Source: Gemmatimonadota bacterium
Lineage (GTDB): Bacteria; Gemmatimonadota; Gemmatimonadetes; Gemmatimonadales; Gemmatimonadaceae
Reading direction: 5' to 3'
Length of the DNA stretch: 11,267 bases
NCBI GenBank assembly: GCA_947475795.1
Contig: CANJOX010000072.1
Coordinates: 1 to 11,267 of the forward strand
Both the position numbers and the translations under genes were made by a program. How positions within the stretch are numbered: position 1 is the stretch's first letter; the number at the start of each line of letters is the position of its first letter. This document shows, in pieces, positions 1 through 5,799 of the stretch. The notes under the pieces are model-generated. The model was not told where the DNA came from. It ran no database searches and saw only the letters and a program-made list of their open reading frames with translations.

Positions 1-1
1 C

Positions 2-688
2 ATCGGCCGGGTCGTCGATGACGGGGAATTTTATGAAGTGCAGCCGGACTACGCCGCGAACATTCTGGTCGGCTTTGCCCATTTAGGCGGGTACAGCGTC
101 GGCATCGTCGCCAATCAGCCGGCGGTCCTGGCCGGGGTGTTGGACATCAACGCGTCCATGAAAGCGGCGCGCTTCGTGCGCTTCTGCGACTGTTTCAATA
201 TCCCTCTGGTGACCTTCGAGGATGTTCCCGGTTTTCTGCCCGGTTTGGCGCAGGAGCACGGCGGGATCATCAAGCACGGCGCGAAGCTGCTGTATGCGTA
301 TTGCGAGGCGACCGTGCCGAAGCTCACGGTGATCACCCGCAAGGCCTACGGCGGCGCGTACGACGTGATGAGTTCCAAGCACATCCGCGGTGACTACAAC
401 GTGGCGTGGCCCACCGCGGAGATCGCGGTGATGGGCCCGAAGGGTGCGGTGGAGATCCTGTACAAGAAGGAGATCGCGGAGGCGGACGACCCGCAGGCGG
501 CGATGGACGCGCGTGTGGCCGAATACACCGAGAAGTTCGCGAATCCGTACAACGCTGCGGCGCGTGGGTACGTCGATGACGTGATCGATCCGCGCGACAC
601 GCGTCCGCGCCTGATCGAGGCCCTCGACGCGCTGCGCGGCAAGCGGGATCGGAATCCGGCCAAGAAGCACGGAAATCTCCCCCTGTGA
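2..688 (+). CDS. pccB: Acyl-CoA (propionyl-CoA type) carboxylase beta subunit, 5' end missing
   Basis: Carboxyltransferase subunit of a biotin-dependent acyl-CoA carboxylase, a cytosolic enzyme that moves the carboxyl group from carboxybiotin to an acyl-CoA. The reading frame is open from base 2; the GTG at base 38 is an internal codon, because the residues before it ([13 protein letters not shown]) continue the family alignment. What remains is the C-terminal half of the carboxyltransferase: the EDVPGFLPG and [14 protein letters not shown] segments, then [34 protein letters not shown] and a short basic tail. As I recall, the Asp of GGAYD (codon 362-364) is the position where propionyl-CoA enzymes carry Asp and other acyl-CoA carboxylases carry a hydrophobic residue, which favours propionyl-CoA. 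The biotin carboxylase and carrier genes follow on the same strand, and the stop codon overlaps a possible GTG start of accC. The family call is firm; the exact substrate is inferred. Confidence 0.93.
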   Translation: MGRVVDDGEFYEVQPDYAANILVGFAHLGGYSVGIVANQPAVLAGVLDINASMKAARFVRFCDCFNIPLVTFEDVPGFLPGLAQEHGGIIKHGAKLLYAYCEATVPKLTVITRKAYGGAYDVMSSKHIRGDYNVAWPTAEIAVMGPKGAVEILYKKEIAEADDPQAAMDARVAEYTEKFANPYNAAARGYVDDVIDPRDTRPRLIEALDALRGKRDRNPAKKHGNLPL

Positions 689-696
689 CGCCGCCG

Positions 697-2235
697 ATGT
701 TCGAGAAGATCCTGATCGCCAACCGCGGTGAGATTGCCCTCCGGGTGATCCGTGCCTGTCAGGAGCTGGGCGTGAAGACGGTGGCGGTGTATTCGGATGC
801 CGACGCCCACGCCCCGCACGTGCGTGAGGCGGACGAGGCGGTAAACGTGGGGCCGGCGCCCTCCAGCCAGAGCTATCTGCTCGGCGCGCGTTTGATCGAG
901 GTGGCGCTGCGCACCGGTGCTCAGGCCGTTCATCCTGGCTACGGATTTCTGTCGGAGCGCGCGTGGTTTGCCCGCGCGGTGCGCGACGCCGGACTGGTGT
1001 TCATCGGCCCGCCGGCGGAGGCCATCGAGGCCATGGGATCGAAGACCGCGGCGCGCCAACTCGTGATCGCGGCCGGTGTGCCGGTGGTCCCAGGGACGAC
1101 CGAAAGCATTCGTGATGCCGCCGACGCGATCGAGATCGCCGAACGGTTCGGGTTTCCGGTGTTGCTCAAGGCGGCGGCGGGTGGCGGCGGCAAGGGCATG
1201 CGCATCGTGCACGCGGCCGCCGATCTGCCCGACGCGCTGGCGTCGGCACAGCGCGAGGCCCGCAACGCCTTCGGTGATGACGCGGTGTACGTCGAGAAGT
1301 ACATCGACGGACCGCGGCACGTCGAGATTCAGGTGCTGGCCGACATGCACGGGAACGTGGTCCATCTGGGCGAGCGGGAATGCTCGGTGCAACGGCGGCA
1401 TCAGAAGATGATCGAGGAGGCGCCGAGTATCGCCGTGTCGCCCGAACTGCGGGCGCGGATGGGGGCCACGGCGGTCGCTGCGGCGCGTGCGGCCGGCTAC
1501 GTGAATGCGGGCACGTGCGAGTTTCTCCTCGACCGTGATGGGCAGTACTACTTCCTGGAAATGAACACGCGTATTCAGGTGGAGCATCCGGTTACCGAAC
1601 TGGTCATGGGGCTCGATCTGGTGCAGTGGCAGATCCGCGTGGCGGCGGGCGAGGTGCTGCCGTTTGCGCAGCGTGACTTTGTCCCGCGCGGCTGGGCGAT
1701 GGAATGCCGCATTACGAGTGAGGACCCGTCGAACGGCTTCCTGCCGAGCACCGGGCGCATCGAGTATCTGCATCTCCCCACCGGTCCGGGCGTACGCTGG
1801 GATGGCGGGATCGAATCCGGGAGCGAGGTTGGGCTGCACTATGATCCGATGCTGGCCAAGCTCATCGTGCATGCCCCCACGCGGGCGCTGGCGATTGCGC
1901 GGATGCGTCGCGCGCTGCGCGAGCTCACGATCGACGGCATCGAGACGTCCCGGGGATTCCATCTGCGTGTGATGGATCATCCGGAGTTCCAGCGCGGCGA
2001 CATCACGATTCAGTGGCTCGAGCAGCGCCTGCCGGAATTGACGAAGCCCGCGATGCCGCGCGAGTCGGTGCAGCTGGCGGCCCTCGCGGCCGCGCTGGTG
2101 GCGCATGAGGAGCGAACGGCGGGGCGCGGTGCGCCGGCCGTCACTGCCACCGACCCGTTGCCCAGCGCGAGCGCGCAGGGCAACGGGCCGTCGTGGCGTG
2201 ACGTGGCGCGACGCGAATCGCTGCGCTCCTCGTGA
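697..2235 (+). CDS. accC: Biotin carboxylase subunit of acetyl-/propionyl-CoA carboxylase
   Basis: Catalyses ATP-dependent carboxylation of biotin on the carrier protein. The 512 residues start MFEKILIANRGEIALRVIRAC, the classic N-terminus, so the ATG at 697 is preferred. A GTG at 685 overlapping the previous stop would add four residues; neither start has a clear Shine-Dalgarno sequence. Key residues fall at the numbering of the E. coli enzyme: K116 in GSKTAAR, K158 and the glycine-rich ATP loop AGGGGKGMR, C229-SVQRRHQK-237, and E288-MNTRIQVEHP with E288, N290, R292, V295 and E296. The biotin carboxylase C-terminal domain (ECRITSEDP, FLPSTG) follows. The protein is about 60 residues longer than E. 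coli AccC. The tail is Ala/Pro/Ser-rich, ends in PSWRDVARRESLRSS, and carries no biotin carrier domain; that domain is supplied by the separate gene at 3626. Its stop overlaps the next start as GTGA. Confidence 0.95.
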   Translation: MFEKILIANRGEIALRVIRACQELGVKTVAVYSDADAHAPHVREADEAVNVGPAPSSQSYLLGARLIEVALRTGAQAVHPGYGFLSERAWFARAVRDAGLVFIGPPAEAIEAMGSKTAARQLVIAAGVPVVPGTTESIRDAADAIEIAERFGFPVLLKAAAGGGGKGMRIVHAAADLPDALASAQREARNAFGDDAVYVEKYIDGPRHVEIQVLADMHGNVVHLGERECSVQRRHQKMIEEAPSIAVSPELRARMGATAVAAARAAGYVNAGTCEFLLDRDGQYYFLEMNTRIQVEHPVTELVMGLDLVQWQIRVAAGEVLPFAQRDFVPRGWAMECRITSEDPSNGFLPSTGRIEYLHLPTGPGVRWDGGIESGSEVGLHYDPMLAKLIVHAPTRALAIARMRRALRELTIDGIETSRGFHLRVMDHPEFQRGDITIQWLEQRLPELTKPAMPRESVQLAALAAALVAHEERTAGRGAPAVTATDPLPSASAQGNGPSWRDVARRESLRSS

Positions 2236-3629
2236 AGGCCGGCAAGAAGCGTCAGGCGCGGCGCGCGGCGGAGTCCCCGACGGCCGAGCAGATTGCGACG
2301 ATGACCATCGACCGCATCGCCAAGGGGGGCGACGGGGTCGGACGGGCCAATGGGCTCGCCTGTTTCGTGCCGCGCACGGCACCGGGTGATGTCGCCCAGG
2401 TGGCCTACGTGGCCCACGCGCGACACGGTCGTGGGCGCGTCCTGCAGGTGCTGACGCCCTCGCCGCTGCGCGTCCCACCGACGTGCGTACACTACGAGCG
2501 GGACCGGTGCGGTGGCTGCCAGTTGCAGCACCTCACCGACGAGGCGCAGCGCGATGCCCGTCGGCACATCGTTCAGGATGCGTTGTCGCGCATCGGGAAG
2601 CGTGAGGTGGCGCTGCCGGAGTTGGTAAGCGGCGAGGCGTGGGGATACCGCGGTCGCCTCACCCTCATGCTGCTCCCCCGTGGGCGGAGCTGGATCGGCG
2701 GCCTGCATCCCCACGACGATGCCGCTCGGGTGTTCAACCTCGACGAGTGTCCGATCGCGAATGCCGCGTTGGTCCGCTGCTGGCACGACATGCGTGAACG
2801 GCTGCACGGCCTGCCGCGCGACCGTTTCCTGCGGGTGTCATTTCGGTTGCTGTCGGCCGAGGTCGGTGCCGAGACGGTGGCCGCGGTGGTGCAGGGCGGC
2901 ACGGAGTGGCCGGGCGCGGCCGAGTGGGCGGGGGCGCTTCTACGGGTGTCGCCCCAGTTGCGTGCCGTCTGGTGGGTGCCGCGTGGCGGTCAGCCGCGTG
3001 GGCTGGCGGGTGATGTCGGTAGCGACGTCGATGTTCCCGAGCCCGAGCTGATGGAGGCGGACGACGCCGGCGACGCGGGGCGGTACGAGCCCGATGCCCG
3101 CGAGGCGCTCGCGTTCGCGCAGGTCAATCCTCGTGTGGCGACGGCCCTGCGGGCATACGTCTACGACGCGGTGCGCACGTTCGCGCCGACAACCGTGATC
3201 GATGCGTATGCGGGGAGTGGCGTGCTCAGCGAGCAACTCGCGCGTGACGGTGCCGCGGTGGTGGCCATCGAGGCGGATCCGTCGGGCACGGCCGCGGCCC
3301 GTCGTCGCCTTGAGGCGGCAGGTCTTGGCGACCGGGTGCGGGTCGTCACCGGTCTGGTGGAGGCGGTGCTGGCATCCTCCCTCCCGGCCGACGTCGTCGT
3401 GCTCAATCCGCCGCGTGCCGGTGTATCACCGGGGGTAACCGCCGTGCTCGCAGATGCGGCCTCGCGCGGCGTCCGCGGTCTTGTGTATGTGAGTTGTGAT
3501 CCGGCCACGTTGGCGCGGGACCTCGCGCGCGTGCCGGGCTGGCGCATCGTCGCGATGCGCTGTTTCGACATGTTTCCGCAGACGGCACACGTGGAGACCG
3601 TGTGCGTCCTGCACCCGGAGGCGGCATGA
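2232..3629 (+). CDS. Class I SAM-dependent RNA uracil-C5 methyltransferase, TrmA/RlmCD (RumA) family with Fe-S motif
   Basis: Predicted to methylate C5 of a uridine in rRNA or tRNA. An N-terminal TRAM-like RNA-binding domain begins MTIDRIAKGGDGVGR. It is followed by a cysteine motif, C85-x7-C93-GG-C96 with a fourth Cys at C173, matching the RumA [4Fe-4S] layout except for wider first spacing. The Rossmann methyltransferase domain shows FAQVNP, D324-AYAGSG (SAM binding), N393-PPRAG, the nucleophile C422 in YVSCDPATLARDL, and general base E455 in FPQTAHVETVCVL. All catalytic residues are present, so it should be active. The chosen GTG (2232) overlaps the accC stop as GTGA and gives a 23-residue basic leader; the ATG at 2301 is an alternative start exactly at the TRAM domain. 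Whether the target is 23S U1939, another rRNA site or tRNA U54 cannot be told from sequence. It lies, unexpectedly, between two carboxylase subunit genes. Confidence 0.92.
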   Translation: MKAGKKRQARRAAESPTAEQIATMTIDRIAKGGDGVGRANGLACFVPRTAPGDVAQVAYVAHARHGRGRVLQVLTPSPLRVPPTCVHYERDRCGGCQLQHLTDEAQRDARRHIVQDALSRIGKREVALPELVSGEAWGYRGRLTLMLLPRGRSWIGGLHPHDDAARVFNLDECPIANAALVRCWHDMRERLHGLPRDRFLRVSFRLLSAEVGAETVAAVVQGGTEWPGAAEWAGALLRVSPQLRAVWWVPRGGQPRGLAGDVGSDVDVPEPELMEADDAGDAGRYEPDAREALAFAQVNPRVATALRAYVYDAVRTFAPTTVIDAYAGSGVLSEQLARDGAAVVAIEADPSGTAAARRRLEAAGLGDRVRVVTGLVEAVLASSLPADVVVLNPPRAGVSPGVTAVLADAASRGVRGLVYVSCDPATLARDLARVPGWRIVAMRCFDMFPQTAHVETVCVLHPEAA

Positions 3630-4141
3630 AGTACATCGTGGACGTGAATGGCGAGCGGGTGACCGTGGAGATCGACGGCGCGTCGGCAACGGTCGGCGAC
3701 GAGCGGTTTGACGCGTCGCTCTTGGCGATTCCGGGGACACCCGTGCGGTTGCTACGCGTCGGGGAGCAGGTCCATCGCCTGGTGGCGCGTCGCGGCGCGT
3801 CACGCGGCCTGTGGACGCTGGATCTCGACGGGCAGCGGGTGGAGACCGAGGCGCTCGACGAGCGGATGCGTACGATCCGCGACCTGACCGCCTCGGCGGC
3901 CGCTGCGTCCGGGCCGGCGCCGTTGCTGGCGCCGATGCCCGGGCTGGTGGTCCGCGTGTCGGTTTCGGTGGGCGACCTGGTGAGCGCCGGTCAGGGGCTC
4001 GTGGTCGTCGAGGCGATGAAGATGGAAAACGAGTTGCGCGCGTCGGTGGCCGGTGTGGTCACGGCGGTCCGGGCGGTGCCCGGCGAGGCGGTGAACAAAG
4101 GGGCGGTGCTGGTGGAACTGGGCCCGGTTCCCGAGGGGTGA
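3626..4141 (+). CDS. Biotin carboxyl carrier protein (biotin/lipoyl-attachment domain) of the acyl-CoA carboxylase
   Basis: Carries the biotin that shuttles CO2 between the biotin carboxylase and the carboxyltransferase. It has 171 residues. Residues 1 to about 90 form a beta-rich region (MKYIVDVNGERVTVEIDG) of the kind found ahead of biotinyl domains in acyl-CoA carboxylases and decarboxylases. Then comes an Ala/Pro linker and a biotinyl domain from about residue 98: PLLAPMPGLVV, then EAMKMENELRA with biotinylated K132, then the second half of the barrel (GVVTAVRAVPGEAVNKGAVLVEL). The ATG at 3626 is chosen because it overlaps the methyltransferase stop as ATGA and has GGAGG four bases upstream; a start at 3602 would add eight residues but has no such support. 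The N-terminal half could be a degenerate BT-like region that docks to the beta subunit; that is inference. A perfect inverted repeat begins just before the stop. Confidence 0.92.
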   Translation: MKYIVDVNGERVTVEIDGASATVGDERFDASLLAIPGTPVRLLRVGEQVHRLVARRGASRGLWTLDLDGQRVETEALDERMRTIRDLTASAAAASGPAPLLAPMPGLVVRVSVSVGDLVSAGQGLVVVEAMKMENELRASVAGVVTAVRAVPGEAVNKGAVLVELGPVPEG

Positions 4142-4160
4142 TCGGTGGTCAACCGGGCCC
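4120..4160. terminator. 10-bp perfect inverted repeat at the convergent end of the carrier gene and mscL (candidate bidirectional terminator)
   Basis: GGGCCCGGTT (4120-4129) and AACCGGGCCC (4151-4160) are exact inverted copies with a 21-base loop that includes the stop codon of the plus-strand gene. The mscL stop lies ten bases beyond on the other strand. The position suits a terminator for both convergent genes, but there is no T-tract on either side, so intrinsic termination is unproven. It could instead stabilise 3' ends. Confidence 0.5.
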
Positions 4161-4169
4161 GACGGCCTA

Positions 4170-4523
4170 TCAGCCCGCTGTCGGCCCGGTGCGTCGCGCG
4201 CGATTCACGCCCTTGATGACCAGAAAGAGCGTGAACGCGACGATCAGGAAGGTCAGCACCTGATTCAGGAAGAGGCCGTAACTGAGCGTCGGCACGCCGG
4301 CCGCCTTCGCTGCCTCGAGGGTGGCGAAGGGGCCCCCCTGCAGGGCCACAAAGCGGTTGGTGAAGTCAATGCCACCGGTTGCCAGTCCCACGACCGGCAT
4401 GATGATGTCGTTCACCATGCTGTCCACGATTTTCTGAAAGGCGCCGCCGATCACGACACCGATCGCGAGATCAAGCACGCTGCCCTTCATGGCGAATTCC
4501 TTGAATTCCGACACCATCGACAT
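4170..4523 (-). CDS. mscL: Large-conductance mechanosensitive channel MscL
   Basis: Inner-membrane homopentameric channel that opens under membrane tension to release solutes during hypo-osmotic shock. It has 117 residues, slightly shorter than E. coli MscL (136). An amphipathic N-terminal stretch [14 protein letters not shown] leads into the pore helix [21 protein letters not shown], with its small-residue packing face, followed by [12 protein letters not shown]. The short periplasmic loop has a GIDF motif. The second membrane helix is [23 protein letters not shown], and only a short basic tail [10 protein letters not shown] remains where E. coli has a longer cytoplasmic helix bundle. The ATG at 4523 has a strong AAGGAG (4529-4534 on the opposite strand) five bases upstream. 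It is the only minus-strand gene here, convergent with the carboxylase operon and divergent from rplM, so it is probably an independent unit. I found no convincing promoter for it. Confidence 0.96.
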   Translation of the reverse strand: MSMVSEFKEFAMKGSVLDLAIGVVIGGAFQKIVDSMVNDIIMPVVGLATGGIDFTNRFVALQGGPFATLEAAKAAGVPTLSYGLFLNQVLTFLIVAFTLFLVIKGVNRARRTGPTAG

Positions 4524-4548
4524 ATCTGCTCCTTGAGAGGGGGGCTAC

Positions 4549-4564
4549 CACGTGGCGTGTCCGA
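4549..4564 (+). repeat. 16-base direct repeat, copy 1 (mscL/rplM gap)
   Basis: CACGTGGCGTGTCCGA. It matches copy 2 at 4770-4785 at 15 of 16 bases. It contains the CACGTG palindrome and lies 26 bases upstream of the mscL start. Its function is unknown; a regulator-binding site is possible. Confidence 0.5.
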
Positions 4565-4665
4565 GGGGGAGTGTGGCCCGTGGGCGTCATTCGGGCAAGT
4601 CCGCCCGCGCGGCATCCCGGCGGCGGCGGGAGGGTGGCCTTGCCCACGCGCGGCCAACCCTCGGA

Positions 4666-4694
4666 TTGACACAGACTTCAACGCTGAGTAACCT
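4666..4694 (+). promoter_or_regulatory. Sigma-70-type promoter for the rplM ribosomal operon
   Basis: A perfect -35 hexamer TTGACA (4666-4671), a 17-base spacer and TAACCT (4689-4694) as a -10 element with the key T1, A2 and T6 conserved. Transcription would start near 4701, leaving a leader of about 107 bases before rplM. It is the best promoter match I found in the window and it sits ahead of a long co-directional gene block. Confidence 0.72.
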
Positions 4695-4761
4695 ACGAGT
4701 CTGTCCCGTTTTCTGGGCAATCCCGACCAGCATTTTCCTGCAGTTCCTTTATCTCTTTTCT

Positions 4762-4782
4762 GAGCGCCGCACGTGGCGTCTC
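4762..4782 (+). promoter_or_regulatory. Leader hairpin ahead of rplM (candidate L13 autoregulatory element)
   Basis: GAG-CGCC pairs with GGCG-CTC, seven base pairs with one bulged T (4779) and a six-base loop, ending 25 bases before the rplM ATG. The right arm overlaps direct-repeat copy 2. A pyrimidine-rich run (4732-4761) precedes it. L13 is known to autoregulate its own mRNA in other bacteria; that this stem is the site is inference. Confidence 0.35.
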
Positions 4783-4785
4783 CGA
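4770..4785 (+). repeat. 16-base direct repeat, copy 2 (rplM leader)
   Basis: CACGTGGCGTCTCCGA, 15 of 16 bases identical to the copy at 4549-4564 in the same orientation. It overlaps the loop and right arm of the rplM leader hairpin, so it would be transcribed. Confidence 0.5.
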
Positions 4786-4807
4786 ATCACGCACGGATCA
4801 CGTTAGC

Positions 4808-5257
4808 ATGAAGACCTACAGCGCGACCCCGAAGGATATCGACCGTCGGTGGTACATCGTCGACGCGGAAGGAATGGTCCTGGGCCGTCTCGCGTCGGAA
4901 GTCGCGAAGATCATCCGCGGCAAGCACAAGCCCATGTTCACGCCGCATATGGACACGGGTGACTTCGTCATCGTGATCAATGCGTCCAAGGTGCAGGTGA
5001 CTGGTCGGAAGGCGGAGCAGAAGACGTACTTCAGCCACACCGGCTACATGGGCCACGAGAAGCACACGCCGTTTGCCTCGGTTCTGGCGAAGCATCCCGA
5101 GCGCGTGATCGAGAAGGCCGTGTACGGCATGCTCCCGAAAACGGCCCTCGGCCGTCAGGTGCTGCGCCGCAAGCTGCGCGTGTACGCCGGTAACGAGCAT
5201 CCGCATGTCGCCCAGACGCCGGCGACGCTCACTTTCTCCGCCGCTGAGGCCAAGTAA
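4808..5257 (+). CDS. rplM: 50S ribosomal protein L13
   Basis: Early-assembling protein of the large ribosomal subunit. Its 149 residues fit the family (about 142 in E. coli). Visible family segments are [40 protein letters not shown], the [22 protein letters not shown] block, YFSHTGYMG, and the C-terminal [26 protein letters not shown]. The last stretch, about residues 132-149 ([17 protein letters not shown]), is a short Ala-rich tail. The ATG at 4808 gives the canonical N-terminus. Only a weak GGA lies about 11 bases upstream, so start recognition does not rest on a strong Shine-Dalgarno. It is the first gene after the promoter at 4666, and its TAA overlaps the rpsI ATG by one base (TAATG). 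Confidence 0.97.
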   Translation: MKTYSATPKDIDRRWYIVDAEGMVLGRLASEVAKIIRGKHKPMFTPHMDTGDFVIVINASKVQVTGRKAEQKTYFSHTGYMGHEKHTPFASVLAKHPERVIEKAVYGMLPKTALGRQVLRRKLRVYAGNEHPHVAQTPATLTFSAAEAK

Positions 5258-5646
5258 TGTCCGAACAGATTCAGGCGGTCGGCCGCCGCAAGTCAGCGGT
5301 GTGCCGGCTTTATCTCACCCCCGGTACGGGGAAGTGGGAGATGAACGGCCGTGCGTTGGGCGAGTACTTCCCGCGCCCCACGCTCGTTTCCGCGATCCAG
5401 CAGCCGTTCGCGCTGACCGACACGCTCGGCAGCTTTGACGTGAAGGCCGTGCTGGATGGCGGTGGTGTTTCCGGTCAGGCCGGCGCGGTCCGTCTCGCCA
5501 TCGCCCGTGCGCTGGTGAAGCTCGACGAGAACAACCGCAAGAAGTTGCGTGAGTTCGGTCTGCTCACCCGTGATGCGCGCGAAGTCGAGCGCAAGAAGCC
5601 GGGTCGTGCCGGCGCGCGCAAGCGCTTCCAGTTCTCCAAGCGTTAA
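5257..5646 (+). CDS. rpsI: 30S ribosomal protein S9
   Basis: Small-subunit head protein whose C-terminal tail reaches the P-site tRNA. It has 129 residues. The N-terminus AVGRRKSAVCRLYL carries the GRRK signature, GGGVSGQAGAVRLAIARAL is the conserved core, and LTRDAREVERKKPGRAGARKRFQFSKR ends in the universally conserved SKR. The ATG at 5257 overlaps the rplM stop and has GAGG (5246-5249) seven bases upstream. It is paired with L13 as in most bacteria. A strong hairpin begins within its stop codon. Confidence 0.97.
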   Translation: MSEQIQAVGRRKSAVCRLYLTPGTGKWEMNGRALGEYFPRPTLVSAIQQPFALTDTLGSFDVKAVLDGGGVSGQAGAVRLAIARALVKLDENNRKKLREFGLLTRDAREVERKKPGRAGARKRFQFSKR

Positions 5647-5681
5647 TCGACCTGGCGCACCGTCCGGTGCGCCACCTCGAT
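5646..5681 (+). terminator. Strong two-part hairpin directly after rpsI (terminator-like or processing site)
   Basis: The inner stem TGGCGCACC/GGTGCGCCA (5653-5661 with 5666-5674) is nine perfect pairs with a GTCC tetraloop. It sits on an outer ATCGA/TCGAT stem (5646-5650 with 5677-5681), separated by a symmetric CC/CC internal loop. There is no clear U-run after it, only TATCTCTC, so it may attenuate or protect the 3' end of the rplM-rpsI message rather than stop transcription fully. Confidence 0.5.
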
Positions 5682-5705
5682 CGGCGTATCTCTCACGCCG
5701 TCCGA

Positions 5706-5751
5706 GTCGGCTGCGGGTACCGCGCTCCTCTGTGAGCCGGTCGCAGCCGGC
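5706..5751 (+). promoter_or_regulatory. Structured rpsB leader hairpin (candidate S2-responsive element)
   Basis: Three stacked helices: 5706-5715 with 5742-5751 (ten pairs, one G-U), a three-base GGT bulge, ACCG/CGGT (5719-5722 with 5738-5741), a single bulged C (5723), and GCTC/GAGC (5724-5727 with 5734-5737) closed by a CTCTGT loop. That makes 18 pairs ending 48 bases before the rpsB start. No U-run follows; the sequence turns A-rich instead. S2 represses its own rpsB-tsf message through the leader in E. coli; applying this here is inference. Confidence 0.5.
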
Positions 5752-5799
5752 GGTGAAGACGGCGGACGATGTTCAAAAAACCTCAAGCACTCTTCCATC

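Noticed and set aside
394..2478. 694-codon open frame on the minus strand opposite accC
   Set aside because: It mirrors accC, which has full catalytic motifs. The translation is Arg/His/Pro-rich low-complexity sequence with no family features, as expected from the complement of GC-biased codons.
2010..2807. 265-codon minus-strand frame across the accC/methyltransferase junction
   Set aside because: Antisense shadow of two well-supported genes; no motif or ribosome-binding site.
4524..4660. A promoter for mscL on the minus strand
   Set aside because: I searched the region upstream of the mscL Shine-Dalgarno on the minus strand for -10/-35 pairs and found none convincing.
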